From contig NZ_CP014143.1 of the NCBI RefSeq assembly GCF_001750105.1, forward strand, positions 3,193,501 to 3,257,500: a DNA stretch of 64,000 bases. Reading direction: 5' to 3'. Origin of the DNA: Microbulbifer aggregans. GTDB taxonomy: Bacteria; Pseudomonadota; Gammaproteobacteria; Pseudomonadales; Cellvibrionaceae. A model generated the notes under the pieces. The model saw only the letters and a program-made list of their open reading frames with translations, ran no database searches and was not told the origin of the DNA. The translations under genes and the position numbers were made by a program. Positions 50,480 through 59,700 of the stretch are shown here, piece by piece (positions within the stretch are counted from its first letter, which is position 1; every line of letters begins with the position of its first letter).

Positions 50480-51883
50480 TTAGCCCAGTGCGACCTTGGT
50501 CGGCGCCGACAGGTGGCCGGCGGCCACGAGATCCCGATGGGTCTGCTCGATGGCCCGACCGAGCTTTTCCACCACAAAATCCACTTCCTGGTGGTCCATG
50601 GTCAGAGGCGGGGACATCACATTCAGGTGCACGATCGGACGAACGATCAATCCCTGCTCTTCCGCCCGGTCGGAAATCCATTTGCCAATATTCAGGCTCT
50701 CAGGGAACACCTCCCGTGTAGCCTTGTTGCGCACATTCTCAACGCACATCATAAAACGCTTGCCACGCACATCACCCACCAGGGGAAGATCGCGAAGGGT
50801 CTGCAGCCTCTCCTCGAAATAGGCTCCGACCTCGATGACCCGCTGTAACAGCTTCTCCCGCTCGATAATCTCGATATTCTTCAGTGCTGCGGCACAGGCA
50901 ACCGGGTGGCCGGAATAGGTGTATCCGCTGGCAAAATACCGATCCGGATCGCCGGTGGAAATCGCCTCGTAAATCCGGTCTGAAAACAGTGTCGCCCCCA
51001 GTGGCTGATAGCCGGAGGTCAGCCCCTTTGCGCAGGTGATGATATCCGGCTGTATATCGAAGAGTTCCCGGGAGGCAAACCAGTGCCCTACCCGGCCGAA
51101 CGCAGTAACCACCTCATCGGCAACAAAAAGGATGTCGTTGGCCCGGCAAAGCTCCCATATCCGACGGTTGTAGTCCGCCGGGGGCACAATCACACCACCG
51201 GAACCCAGGATGGGTTCGGCAAAAAATGCAGCAATCCGTTCCGCACCAACTTCATCGATTTTCTGCTGGAATTCATCCACCAGAAAGTCACAGAACTGCT
51301 GTTCGTCCATATGCTCCGGGGCCCGGTAGAAATTCGGGCAGGAGAGATGGTGGACCGTATCCTGGATGTAATCGAACTCGGGAATTTTATCTCCGGCCTT
51401 GCCGGTGATCGACATGGCGGCGTAGGTACTGCCGTGGTAACCACCCCGGCGGGCAATAATGTGCTTTTTCTCCTGCTTGCCGCGACAGTTCTGGTAAAAA
51501 TGCACCAGCCGGAAGGCGGTATCTACGGCCGTGGAACCACCACAACTGAAGAAAACCCGATTGATGTCGCCGGGGGCCAGCTCAGCCAGTTTCGCTGCCA
51601 GGGCGATCGCCGGTTCGTTTGCCATATCGACGAATGGATTGGCATATGCGAGCTGCCGGACCTGCTCAGCGATGGTCTCCGCCATCTCCTCACGTCCCAG
51701 GCCAATATTGGTACACCACAGCCCACCCACTGCGTCAAAATAACTCTTGCTGGCATTGTCCCAGACCCGGCTGCCCCTGGCGCGGGACATAATCAGCGAC
51801 CCCTCCTCCTGAAATGAGTCGAAGTGTGTCCAGGGGTGCATCCAGTGTCGTTTGTCCGCTTCCCAGTATTTCTTCTTGTTCAT
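50480..51883 (-). CDS. Class III (omega) aminotransferase
   Basis: 467 residues. PLP-binding Lys is in ITCAKGLTSGYQPLGA; the class III signature FVADEVVTAFGRVGHWFAS precedes it, and VFFSCGGSTAVDTAFRL lies nearer the N-terminus. The family transfers amino groups from omega-amino acids, diamines or amines to pyruvate. In this cluster it might process the amine made by the decarboxylase at 20.1 kb or another nitrogenous breakdown product (speculation). A LysR-type palindrome lies 94 bases upstream of the start. Confidence 0.9.
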   Translation of the reverse strand: MNKKKYWEADKRHWMHPWTHFDSFQEEGSLIMSRARGSRVWDNASKSYFDAVGGLWCTNIGLGREEMAETIAEQVRQLAYANPFVDMANEPAIALAAKLAELAPGDINRVFFSCGGSTAVDTAFRLVHFYQNCRGKQEKKHIIARRGGYHGSTYAAMSITGKAGDKIPEFDYIQDTVHHLSCPNFYRAPEHMDEQQFCDFLVDEFQQKIDEVGAERIAAFFAEPILGSGGVIVPPADYNRRIWELCRANDILFVADEVVTAFGRVGHWFASRELFDIQPDIITCAKGLTSGYQPLGATLFSDRIYEAISTGDPDRYFASGYTYSGHPVACAAALKNIEIIEREKLLQRVIEVGAYFEERLQTLRDLPLVGDVRGKRFMMCVENVRNKATREVFPESLNIGKWISDRAEEQGLIVRPIVHLNVMSPPLTMDHQEVDFVVEKLGRAIEQTHRDLVAAGHLSAPTKVALG

Positions 51884-51976
51884 GCTGATACCGTTTGTCG
51901 AGCCGCGGTCTTTACCACGACGAAATTCGGGTTGTGAACAAGTGTATGGGCGGCGACGGGATTACATAGTTTGAAT

Positions 51977-51995
51977 CCATCGACACTACCGATGG
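51977..51995. promoter_or_regulatory. LysR-type T-N11-A palindrome upstream of the aminotransferase
   Basis: CCATCGACACTACCGATGG matches CCATCGG-N5-CCGATGG at 13 of 14 fixed positions. Confidence 0.6.
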
Positions 51996-52008
51996 TTGGG
52001 GGTAAGGG

Positions 52009-52037
52009 GCTGCCGCCCGGATACGTCGGGCGACAGC
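52009..52037. other. Stable hairpin between the M14 peptidase and aminotransferase genes
   Basis: GCTGCCGCCCG pairs with CGGGCGACAGC, 11 base pairs with one wobble or mismatch depending on strand and a 7-base loop. It is 55-83 bases past the M14 stop on the minus strand. No T run; it may mark a processed or factor-dependent 3' end. Confidence 0.45.
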
Positions 52038-52091
52038 AACACCTGGAGTGAGAGGCTGGATCTTGGGAGCCGGAGTCCCAGCTCACATAAT

Positions 52092-53498
52092 TTAATCAGC
52101 CGCTAGCTGTACGGAATCGCCACTCCGCACATCGACCAGCTCGCCGTCCAGCACGGCCAGACGCACGCCGTCTTCATCACTCAAGAGGAAAGTGGCACCG
52201 TGACGACGGGCAGGACGTTCACCCTGGGGATTACGGGGATTCATGACGACGGGAAGGCGGGTCTCCTTAACGAGTAACTCACTGTCTCCGACAAAATAGC
52301 CGTAACCACGCCGCAGAAGATCGAGATAGCGCTGGTCGGTCAACTCCAGCGTCTCCTGCAGAGGGTAGGCCTTTGGCGCCTGGTACAAGCTGCCATCAGC
52401 GTCGAAGCTCAGGGCACCGTACAAATTGGACAGATCCCCTGCATCCACCACGCTGACGGAGCCATAGCGGCGATTAATCGCGATATCCGTGAGATAGCTG
52501 TCGCGACCTTTACCAGCGCGAATATTGTCGATTTTCACATCGACAAAAGCATCGTCCTGGTTAAACGGAATCGCGTCATAGGCACTGGCAGAGCTGGACT
52601 CATAGCTACCACTGGCGATGCTATCGATGGCGGCAACCAGCATCTCAAAATTCATATGCCGGGCGACCTGGCGGTTGGGATCGTTCGGGTGCGCACCGGA
52701 TTCGATCAGGATTGTGCTGATCCCCATTTCAGAGAATGTGTCGCCGAAAGCCCGCCAGGCATAGGTGTCATCGTACTTGGCAATATGCTCGCCAATAAAT
52801 GGATCGATCTGCTGTACCAGGAGACCGATCAGTTTCATCGCACGCTCACGACTGGCGTTCACTTCTCGGGCTTCGTTGTAGGCCGGCGCCAGCACCGAAA
52901 TGGTCGCCATCCGGTCGGTCTGACCAACTCCATAGTGGCGGCTCTGGTCGTGCAGGTTGAATCCGAAATGCGGTTTGAAGGACTTGGCCAGGGCCATCAG
53001 CGCACGCCCCTCCGGAGACTGAAGCGCCTTTGCATCCCGGTTCACATCAAAGCTCTGTGCGTTGTGACGGGTATTACGCTCGGCGCCATCGGGATTCAGC
53101 ATTGGAACCATGACCAAGGTCAGGTCATCCATCCATCCCTCACGCCACTCAGCCTGTTCCGGCGCAGTGATGTATGAGAGCAGGTCGAACAGTGCCGGGG
53201 TGGCTGTAGGCTCATCACCGTGCATCTGGGACCACAACATCACCCGGGTATCGCCCTGCCCAATCGCAATACTGACAATCGGGCGCCCCTCATAGGAGTG
53301 TGCGATTTCCTCCACACGCAGCAGTGGTGATTGCCGCAACTCCTGGATCAGCGGCAGTATGTCCGCCTGCCGGATCGCCGGCTTGTCCAGACCTGGCACC
53401 TTGTAGTCCAGGTAAGTTTTGCCTCCAGCCGCAGCCAGCAGTACCGGGCTGCAAAGAATCAGGCATAAGCCCAACAGTTGGGAAAGTTGTCTGGCCAT
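52092..53498 (-). CDS. Exported M14 family zinc carboxypeptidase
   Basis: 468 residues with a signal peptide (to about LLAAAGG). M14 zinc motif HxxE in VMLWSQMHGDEPTATPALF, the HNAQSFDVNRDA loop, a third ligand His in FGFNLHDQSRHYG, and catalytic Glu in TILIESGAH. M14 members include MpaA, which hydrolyses gamma-D-Glu-mDAP; this one is longer and exported, with a C-terminal domain of about 170 residues. It is flanked upstream by one perfect GAATA-N3-TATTC and one perfect LysR-type palindrome, so both regulators may control it. Confidence 0.9.
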   Translation of the reverse strand: MARQLSQLLGLCLILCSPVLLAAAGGKTYLDYKVPGLDKPAIRQADILPLIQELRQSPLLRVEEIAHSYEGRPIVSIAIGQGDTRVMLWSQMHGDEPTATPALFDLLSYITAPEQAEWREGWMDDLTLVMVPMLNPDGAERNTRHNAQSFDVNRDAKALQSPEGRALMALAKSFKPHFGFNLHDQSRHYGVGQTDRMATISVLAPAYNEAREVNASRERAMKLIGLLVQQIDPFIGEHIAKYDDTYAWRAFGDTFSEMGISTILIESGAHPNDPNRQVARHMNFEMLVAAIDSIASGSYESSSASAYDAIPFNQDDAFVDVKIDNIRAGKGRDSYLTDIAINRRYGSVSVVDAGDLSNLYGALSFDADGSLYQAPKAYPLQETLELTDQRYLDLLRRGYGYFVGDSELLVKETRLPVVMNPRNPQGERPARRHGATFLLSDEDGVRLAVLDGELVDVRSGDSVQLAAD

Positions 53499-53540
53499 AC
53501 TTCACACTCGATTGTTATTGATTATTGCAACGGATTGCGT

Positions 53541-53553
53541 GAATAAAATATTC
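53541..53553. promoter_or_regulatory. GAATA-N3-TATTC operator upstream of the M14 peptidase (perfect copy)
   Basis: GAATAAAATATTC, 43 bases before the M14 start codon. Confidence 0.5.
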
Positions 53554-53699
53554 CACAACTCATGAAGAGGATGCAATGAACAATTGCAGTGCAAGAGAGG
53601 AACCAGTCGAGACTTTTTCGAGAAAACAGTGGTGCCCGTACCAAAGCCCACACAGCGGATATGGTTTTCGGTGTAATTCAAATGTGTCGCCGATCTGAC

Positions 53700-53718
53700 C
53701 CATCGGGCAAGCCGATGG
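53700..53718. promoter_or_regulatory. LysR-type T-N11-A palindrome upstream of the M14 peptidase (14 of 14)
   Basis: CCATCGGGCAAGCCGATGG sits about 200 bases before the M14 start and five bases past the stop of the hydrolase-like gene on the same strand. The 53554-53699 interval between it and the GAATA site shows no gene. Confidence 0.6.
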
Positions 53719-53722
53719 CGGC

Positions 53723-54559
53723 TCAATGGCTGGATGCGTCGGGCCACCAATCGGTATTCACTGGATGATCGGGGCCGAATATTGTGTAGTCCCGCTCGAG
53801 ATCAAAAGTCCCACTATCGTGCGGGCGACGGTTGATTAATGCATCGTGCAGGCACCATTCGGCACCCGTCCCGCAGCCGCTATCTACCTGCAGCTCCCGG
53901 TGCGTGATTTTCCCCGGGTGGGTTTGGGCCAACGCCAGTATATCTGCATGATTGGCGGAAAAGCTGCCAGTAGCACTGTCACGTGCCGACACGGCAAACC
54001 AGCGGCCCGCCAGTGAGAGAGCTGCTCCACCCAGCGAAAGATCACCCCTGGCAAGTCCCTCACCCGACCCACCGTCCAGATTGACATAGTCGATACGGCC
54101 CTTGTAACGCTTTGCCAGTGGCGATATTGAAGCCAGCTGGTTTAGCCACAGGTGGGCCGGGAAGCTCCCACTGGAATGGGCCACCACCAGAATCCGCTCA
54201 TACTCCCTGCTTTCTCGCAGGCGAGCGAGGCTGGTTTGCGTAGGGAGTGTGCGGGTTTCGTAAAAAACCGTTTCCGGTCCGGCAAATACCCAGACCGCTA
54301 TCACCTCCTGTGCTGCAGGGCTCGCCATGAGCGCCTGCGCCCACTGCTCGGCCCAGGTGCGCTGCACCGAATAGCCGGGAAACAGGATCAACAGGCTTCC
54401 GCTGGACTTGCCCGGCTGCGCTGCACGCTCCCACACTGACCAGTTCGGGCTCTGGTGTTGCCACTGCCCTGCGATCGCCACCGGAGCAATCCCCGCCGCC
54501 ACGACCGCCGCCATAACGAACTGACGGAAACCTCGAATCAGCAGCCTCACTGGGACCAT
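53723..54559 (-). CDS. Exported alpha/beta-hydrolase-like protein
   Basis: From ATG 54559, 278 residues with a signal-anchor or signal peptide (RQFVMAAVVAAGIAPVAIAG). The core resembles an alpha/beta hydrolase: LLILFPGYSVQRTW for the oxyanion region and ILVVAHSSGSFPAHLWL for the nucleophile elbow (AHSSG). A candidate acid lies in the YVNLDGGSG strand. I do not recognise a specific family. It overlaps the stop of the L,D-transpeptidase-like gene by 13 bases, so the two are probably co-translated and functionally linked. Confidence 0.7.
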   Translation of the reverse strand: MVPVRLLIRGFRQFVMAAVVAAGIAPVAIAGQWQHQSPNWSVWERAAQPGKSSGSLLILFPGYSVQRTWAEQWAQALMASPAAQEVIAVWVFAGPETVFYETRTLPTQTSLARLRESREYERILVVAHSSGSFPAHLWLNQLASISPLAKRYKGRIDYVNLDGGSGEGLARGDLSLGGAALSLAGRWFAVSARDSATGSFSANHADILALAQTHPGKITHRELQVDSGCGTGAEWCLHDALINRRPHDSGTFDLERDYTIFGPDHPVNTDWWPDASSH

Positions 54560-55308
54560 CGCACCTGCGGTAGTTGCCACTCCTCCCGCAGCTCGCGGTA
54601 AGCCGGAACCGGCAATGCAACATAAACGGGCTTTGCATCACTTTTCAGCCACGCGAGCAGACGATCCATTTCCGGCTCTGCATAAGCCGTGCATCCCGCC
54701 GTCGGCTCCCCCTGGCCACTCCACAGGTGAATAAAAATGCAGCTGCCAGCCCCGTCCAGATTGGACGGGTTGTGTTGAACAAAAATTCCTTTTTTATATT
54801 GATCGTCTCCGTAATGAAGATCGCGGCGCATCCCCTCGCTGGAACCCTGTACCGCCTCCGCTCCGACTTCGCCGGCATCGACGGTCTGGTTGTAATAAGG
54901 TGAACCCTTTACATCGATACAGAAATGGCCCTTGGACATGGGCTGATAGCCAAGTCCGGTCTGCAGCTTGGGGCCATAACCGAATGCATCTCCCAGGAGG
55001 AATATTCCCGCCGGTGCCCGACCATCGCCTTCCACCTTTTGCAGGCCAGGCTGAGGTTGATGCAGGCCGAGCCCCCATCCCAGACCGGCACGCCCCACGT
55101 TCACCGGGGTCTCCGCTCCCACCTGGTGCCAGCGGTCTCCACGGCGCTCAAAGCGGAAGGCGTGGCCAGTTGGGGCATTCCAGTCACCCGTCAGGGTCAG
55201 GACGAGCTGTGTGGAGTCCTCGGGGATATTTGCCATTGAGGGGGAACTCAGCAAGATCAGCAGTGGGGCCAGGAGAGTGGCCACGGGTCGGAATAGCGCT
55301 CGATACAT
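54547..55308 (-). CDS. L,D-transpeptidase-like (YkuD-type) exported protein
   Basis: From ATG 55308, 253 residues with a signal peptide (LLSSPSMA). The catalytic region reads GAGSCIFIHLWSGQGEPTAGCTAY, matching the HxxxxxxxxxxSxGC pattern of L,D-transpeptidases with Thr in place of the usual Ser and the nucleophile Cys kept. Features such as GRAPAGIFLLGDAFGYG upstream are also typical of the YafK/YkuD-like group. It may crosslink or trim peptidoglycan. Longer frames to 55419 lack the signal sequence at the front. Confidence 0.8.
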   Translation of the reverse strand: MYRALFRPVATLLAPLLILLSSPSMANIPEDSTQLVLTLTGDWNAPTGHAFRFERRGDRWHQVGAETPVNVGRAGLGWGLGLHQPQPGLQKVEGDGRAPAGIFLLGDAFGYGPKLQTGLGYQPMSKGHFCIDVKGSPYYNQTVDAGEVGAEAVQGSSEGMRRDLHYGDDQYKKGIFVQHNPSNLDGAGSCIFIHLWSGQGEPTAGCTAYAEPEMDRLLAWLKSDAKPVYVALPVPAYRELREEWQLPQVRWSQ

Positions 55309-55505
55309 GATTATTCTTCTCTGCGAGTCATTCATTTGATCACGAGGATATCCCAACCTCAGGCGGGGGCAAACCGGGCCAATGCCTCGCAGTTGGCGAT
55401 TTCCCCTTCCCTGCCGCAAAATGGCCTCCCGACCACGAGCAGGTACGACTCACCGCAACATATCCTGCCGGGCGCAGCATCCTTTGGAGAGCAGAGACTT
55501 ACACC

Positions 55506-55886
55506 ATGACAGATTCCCCCTGCCCCTGTGGCTCGGCAAAGCCCCTGGATCAGTGCTGTGGCCTCTACCTTTCGGGTAAAACGTACCCCAAGACAGCGGA
55601 ATCCCTGATGCGCAGTCGCTACTCCGCCTATGTTCTGGGCAACCTGCCCTATCTGCGTCTGACATGGCATCCGGACACGAGACCGGAACTGGACATGGAC
55701 GATTTGAATACCCAGTGGACGCGCCTCGAAATCGTGCGCAGCAAACAGGGCTTGAAACGCTCGGTCGTGGAGTTCAGGGCCTGGTTCCAGGACGGTGACA
55801 TGGAGCGGGCGCTCCATGAAATTTCCCTGTTCAAGCTGTACAAGAAGCGCTGGGTCTACGTAGAACCGCTCGCCGAGTGGCCCTGA
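55506..55886 (+). CDS. YchJ family protein with SEC-C motif
   Basis: 126 residues beginning MTDSPCPCGSAKPLDQCCGLYLSG, the SEC-C zinc-binding motif, followed by AESLMRSRYSAYVLGNLPYLRLTWHPDTRP, the YchJ (UPF0225) signature. Role unknown; SEC-C may bind zinc. Its stop is 28 bases before the pseudouridine synthase start, so the two may be co-transcribed. Confidence 0.9.
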   Translation: MTDSPCPCGSAKPLDQCCGLYLSGKTYPKTAESLMRSRYSAYVLGNLPYLRLTWHPDTRPELDMDDLNTQWTRLEIVRSKQGLKRSVVEFRAWFQDGDMERALHEISLFKLYKKRWVYVEPLAEWP

Positions 55887-55914
55887 CCTGCGCGAAACGC
55901 GGAGCAAGCGATCC

Positions 55915-56664
55915 ATGCCGCCAGCCGACGTGAAACCGGCAACTGTGCCGGAAGTGATTTACGAAGACAGTGATCTCATTGCAGCTTATAAGCCGGAGGG
56001 CTGGCTGGTGCATCGATCTAACATCGATCGGCACGAGACACAGTTTCTGCTGCAGTACCTGCGGGATCAGACTGGAGCGTACCTGTACCCGATTCACCGT
56101 CTGGATAAACCGACGTCGGGCGTTATTCTGTTTGCCAAGAGTAGTGAAGTGGCAGCCAGGACCCAGTCATTGCTGGAGAGTGATGCCGCGGTGAAAACCT
56201 ATATCGCCGTCTGCCGCGGCTATTGTCCTGAAGAGGGCGTTATCGACCACCCCCTGCCGCCAGTCAACGATTTCAAACACCAGAGGAAGCGCCCCAAGGC
56301 CGATCAACCGCGCCAGGACGCTGTCACCCTGTTCCGGCGGCTGCACACCATCGAGCTGCCTTACGAAGTCGACCGCTATCCCAGCAGCCGCTATTCCCTG
56401 GTCGAGATCCAGTTAAAGACCGGACGAAGGCACCAGATCCGAAGGCACTTCAAGCATCTCTCGCACCCGCTGATCGGCTGCCCAAAGTACGGCAAATCAA
56501 CTCACAACCGTTTTTTTGCCGAGCATTTCCACTGCAGCCGGCTACTGCTGCACGCCCTGGAGTTGCGTCTCCCCCATCCGGTTACCGGTGAACCGTTGGT
56601 AGTGCGCGAGCCTCCGCGAGGAGAGTTTCATACACTACTGGAGAGGTTCGGTTGGCAGTTGTAA
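55915..56664 (+). CDS. RNA pseudouridine synthase, TruC-like
   Basis: 249 residues of the RluA superfamily with catalytic Asp in YPIHRLDKPTSGVILFAKSSEVA and supporting GRRHQIRRHFKHLSHPLIGCPKYG. The HRLDKPTSG motif and short length, without an S4 domain, fit TruC, which modifies U65 of tRNA-Asp. RluC/RluD-type assignment cannot be fully excluded by eye. It converges on the RND efflux genes. Confidence 0.85.
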   Translation: MPPADVKPATVPEVIYEDSDLIAAYKPEGWLVHRSNIDRHETQFLLQYLRDQTGAYLYPIHRLDKPTSGVILFAKSSEVAARTQSLLESDAAVKTYIAVCRGYCPEEGVIDHPLPPVNDFKHQRKRPKADQPRQDAVTLFRRLHTIELPYEVDRYPSSRYSLVEIQLKTGRRHQIRRHFKHLSHPLIGCPKYGKSTHNRFFAEHFHCSRLLLHALELRLPHPVTGEPLVVREPPRGEFHTLLERFGWQL

Positions 56665-56716
56665 CCCGCGGTTGTAGCCAATTAGGCCTTCGCCCGAAGC
56701 GGCACGTTCTTGCCCA

Positions 56717-59700
56717 TTAGCGCTCGACCACCTCATCAGCCCTGACCCGGTGAAATAGCGCGTAGAACACCGGTACCGCGATCAGCGTCAGTACCGTGGC
56801 AAAACCGAGTCCGCCCATAATCGTTACCGCCATATCTGCGAAGAAAGCGTCGAATAACAGTGGTGACATCCCGAGTATGGTGGTGACCGCCGCAAGAAAT
56901 ACCGGCCGCAGGCGGCTCACGCTGGCCTGCTGAATCGCACTCAGACGCGGCAGGCCGGCGTGGGTCTGGATCTCGATTTCGTCCACCAGCACCACGGCGT
57001 TCTTGATTAGCATACCCGAGAGACTCAACACCCCCAGCAGCGACATAAAGCCGAAAGGCAGGCCGGATAATAGCAATCCGACGACAACGCCAACCAGGGA
57101 CATGGGCACCACCAACCAGATAATCAGCGGTTCGCGCACGGTACCAAACAACAATACCGTCACCAGAATCATGATCAGGAAACCAATCGGCAAACCCTTC
57201 CCCAGTGACTTCTGTGCATCGGAGGATCGCTCGTACTCACCACCAAACTCCATCGAATAGCCGGGAGGCAGTGACAGGCTCTCGATATCCCCACGAATCC
57301 GTGCAAACGCGGCCATCGCCGTCACTCCCTCGGGGGCATCACCACTGATGGTAATGGTGGGGACACGGTTGCGACGTTGAATCAGCCCCTCTTCAGCCGT
57401 GGTCTCAAAATCTTCCACCAGCTGGCCTGCGGGAATGTAGCCGCGCTCATTCGGACTCCACACCAGGCGATCCGTGAGCGTGCCGACCTGATTGCGATCA
57501 TCTACCGGTAGCCGCGCGACGATCGGAATAATGCGGTCGCCACTCTCGAAATCCCCTACCCGATAGCCCTGCGTGGCGAACTGCACCGCACGACTGATAT
57601 CGGCATTGGTGACGCCGGCCAGTCGGGCGCGTTCGTCATCCAGGTGGGCGCGGATCACCGGCTCTCGCTCGCGCCAGTCGTGGTGAATATCCTCTAGCTC
57701 CTGTTCGCGGTACAGCACCTCCACGTTACCCGCCAACTCGCGCAGTGTGTTGAAGTCGGGACCGGAAATCCGCACCTCCACATCGGCGCCACCACCGGGA
57801 CCAAAGACGATCCGCTTGAAGGTAATCAGCGCGTCCGGGTGTTTATTGCGCAGCGTCTCTTTCGCATGCTCGATCAGTGGTGCAATTTGCTCGCGATTCT
57901 CTGTGCGGACAATCAACTGACCGTAAGACGGATTCGGCGGCTCCGGCTTGTAGGTCAGCATAAACCGATCAGCCCCCCGCCCGGCCACGGCAGTGACCGA
58001 GACCACGCCCGCTTGAGAACTGAAAAACTCAGTCGCCTCCTGCAGAGCCTGATCCGTGCGCTTGATATCGCTGCCCTGGGGCATCTGGTAGTTCACGTAA
58101 AACAGGGGTGAGTTGGAATTAGGGAAAAACCCCTGCTTGACGAAGCCGAAGGCCATATAGCTTGCCAGTGTCACCGCCATCAGGATTGCGATGGTGGTGC
58201 CACGACGTTGCAGGGCTCCCGAGAGTGCATCGGCGTACATCCGGTAAAAGCGGCCCCGGTAGGGATCATCGGGATTAGCGTTTTTTCCCGGCTTGAACAG
58301 GTGGTTGCCCAGATACGGGGTAATGGTAATCGCCAGCACCCAGCTCAGAAGGAGAGAGATCCCGATCACGGCAAACAGTGAAAACAGGAATTCGCCGGTA
58401 GCATCATCGGAGAGACCGATACCCGAGAACGCCATAATGCCGATAATCGTGGCCCCGAGAAGCGGCCAGAAAGTCTGGCGCACGACGCGCGCGGCGGCAT
58501 TGCGGGGCTTTTCTTTTTTCTCCACCCCCATCAGCATGCCCTCCGCCACCACAATGGCGTTGTCCACCAGCATACCCATGGCGATGATCAAGGCACCGAG
58601 CGAAATCCGCTGCAGGTTGAGGCCCATCAGGTTCATGATGAACACCGTACCCAGCACCGTCAGCGCCAATACAGCCCCCACTACGACGCCCGAGCGCCAC
58701 CCCATGAACAGGCACAGAACCAGGATGACAATTACCACCGAGGAAACGAGATTGAAGAGAAAGCCATTGACGCTGTCCTCGACAACCCGGTGCTGTTCAT
58801 AGACGGGAAATACTTCCACGCCCAACGGCAAGCCCTGCGCGAGCTGGGCCAGCTTTTCCTCTACCGCCGCTCCCACATCGACGATGTTGGTAGCCTGCCC
58901 ACCGGCAATGCCGAGCAGAATGGCCGGCTGGCCGTTATAGCGGGCAATAAAATCGGGCTTCTGCTCATATCCGATCGAAACCTCTGCAATGTCTCGCACC
59001 GCGAGCATGGCAGTAGAACCGGGAACACCGATCAGGATATTGCGGATACTCTCCAGATCATTGGCCGGATTATCCACCACAATACGGGTGCGCAGATCCT
59101 TCCCCTCGACCTCCCCAACCTGCTGCACCGAACTCTCGGCCTGCAACACCTGAGCCAGGTCATCGAGGGAAAAGCCGAGCTGCGCGAGGCGGGTCTCGTC
59201 GATATCCAGATAGGCCACCTCATCGATCACGCCGGATCGCGATACCTTGGCCACGCCCTCAACAGTCAGCAGTTCACGGCGAATCGCCTTGGTGATTTCC
59301 CGCATCTCGCTGTGGGAGAAACCCTCGCCGGTGACCGCATAATAAATACCGAAGACTTCCCCAAAATCGTCGTTCACCACTGGAGGCAGGGCGCCGCGGG
59401 GCAGTTGCACCTGGGCATCGCGTACCTTGCGGCGCAGCTCGTCCCAGATCTGGGGCAGCTGGTTGGAATCGTAATGATCTTCGATACTGACGCGGATCTC
59501 AGACATTCCCGGACGCGAGGTGGAGGTAATGTCTTTCAGTTGCGCCAGTTGCTGAATCGCAACTTCCAGCTTCTCCGTCACCTCCTCCTCGACCTGCTGC
59601 GCACTGGCACCCGGGTAGGCGGTAAAAACCCGCGCTTCCTTGATCGTAAACGCCGGGTCCTCCAGGCGTCCGATATCGGCGATTCCCCACAGGCCGCCGA

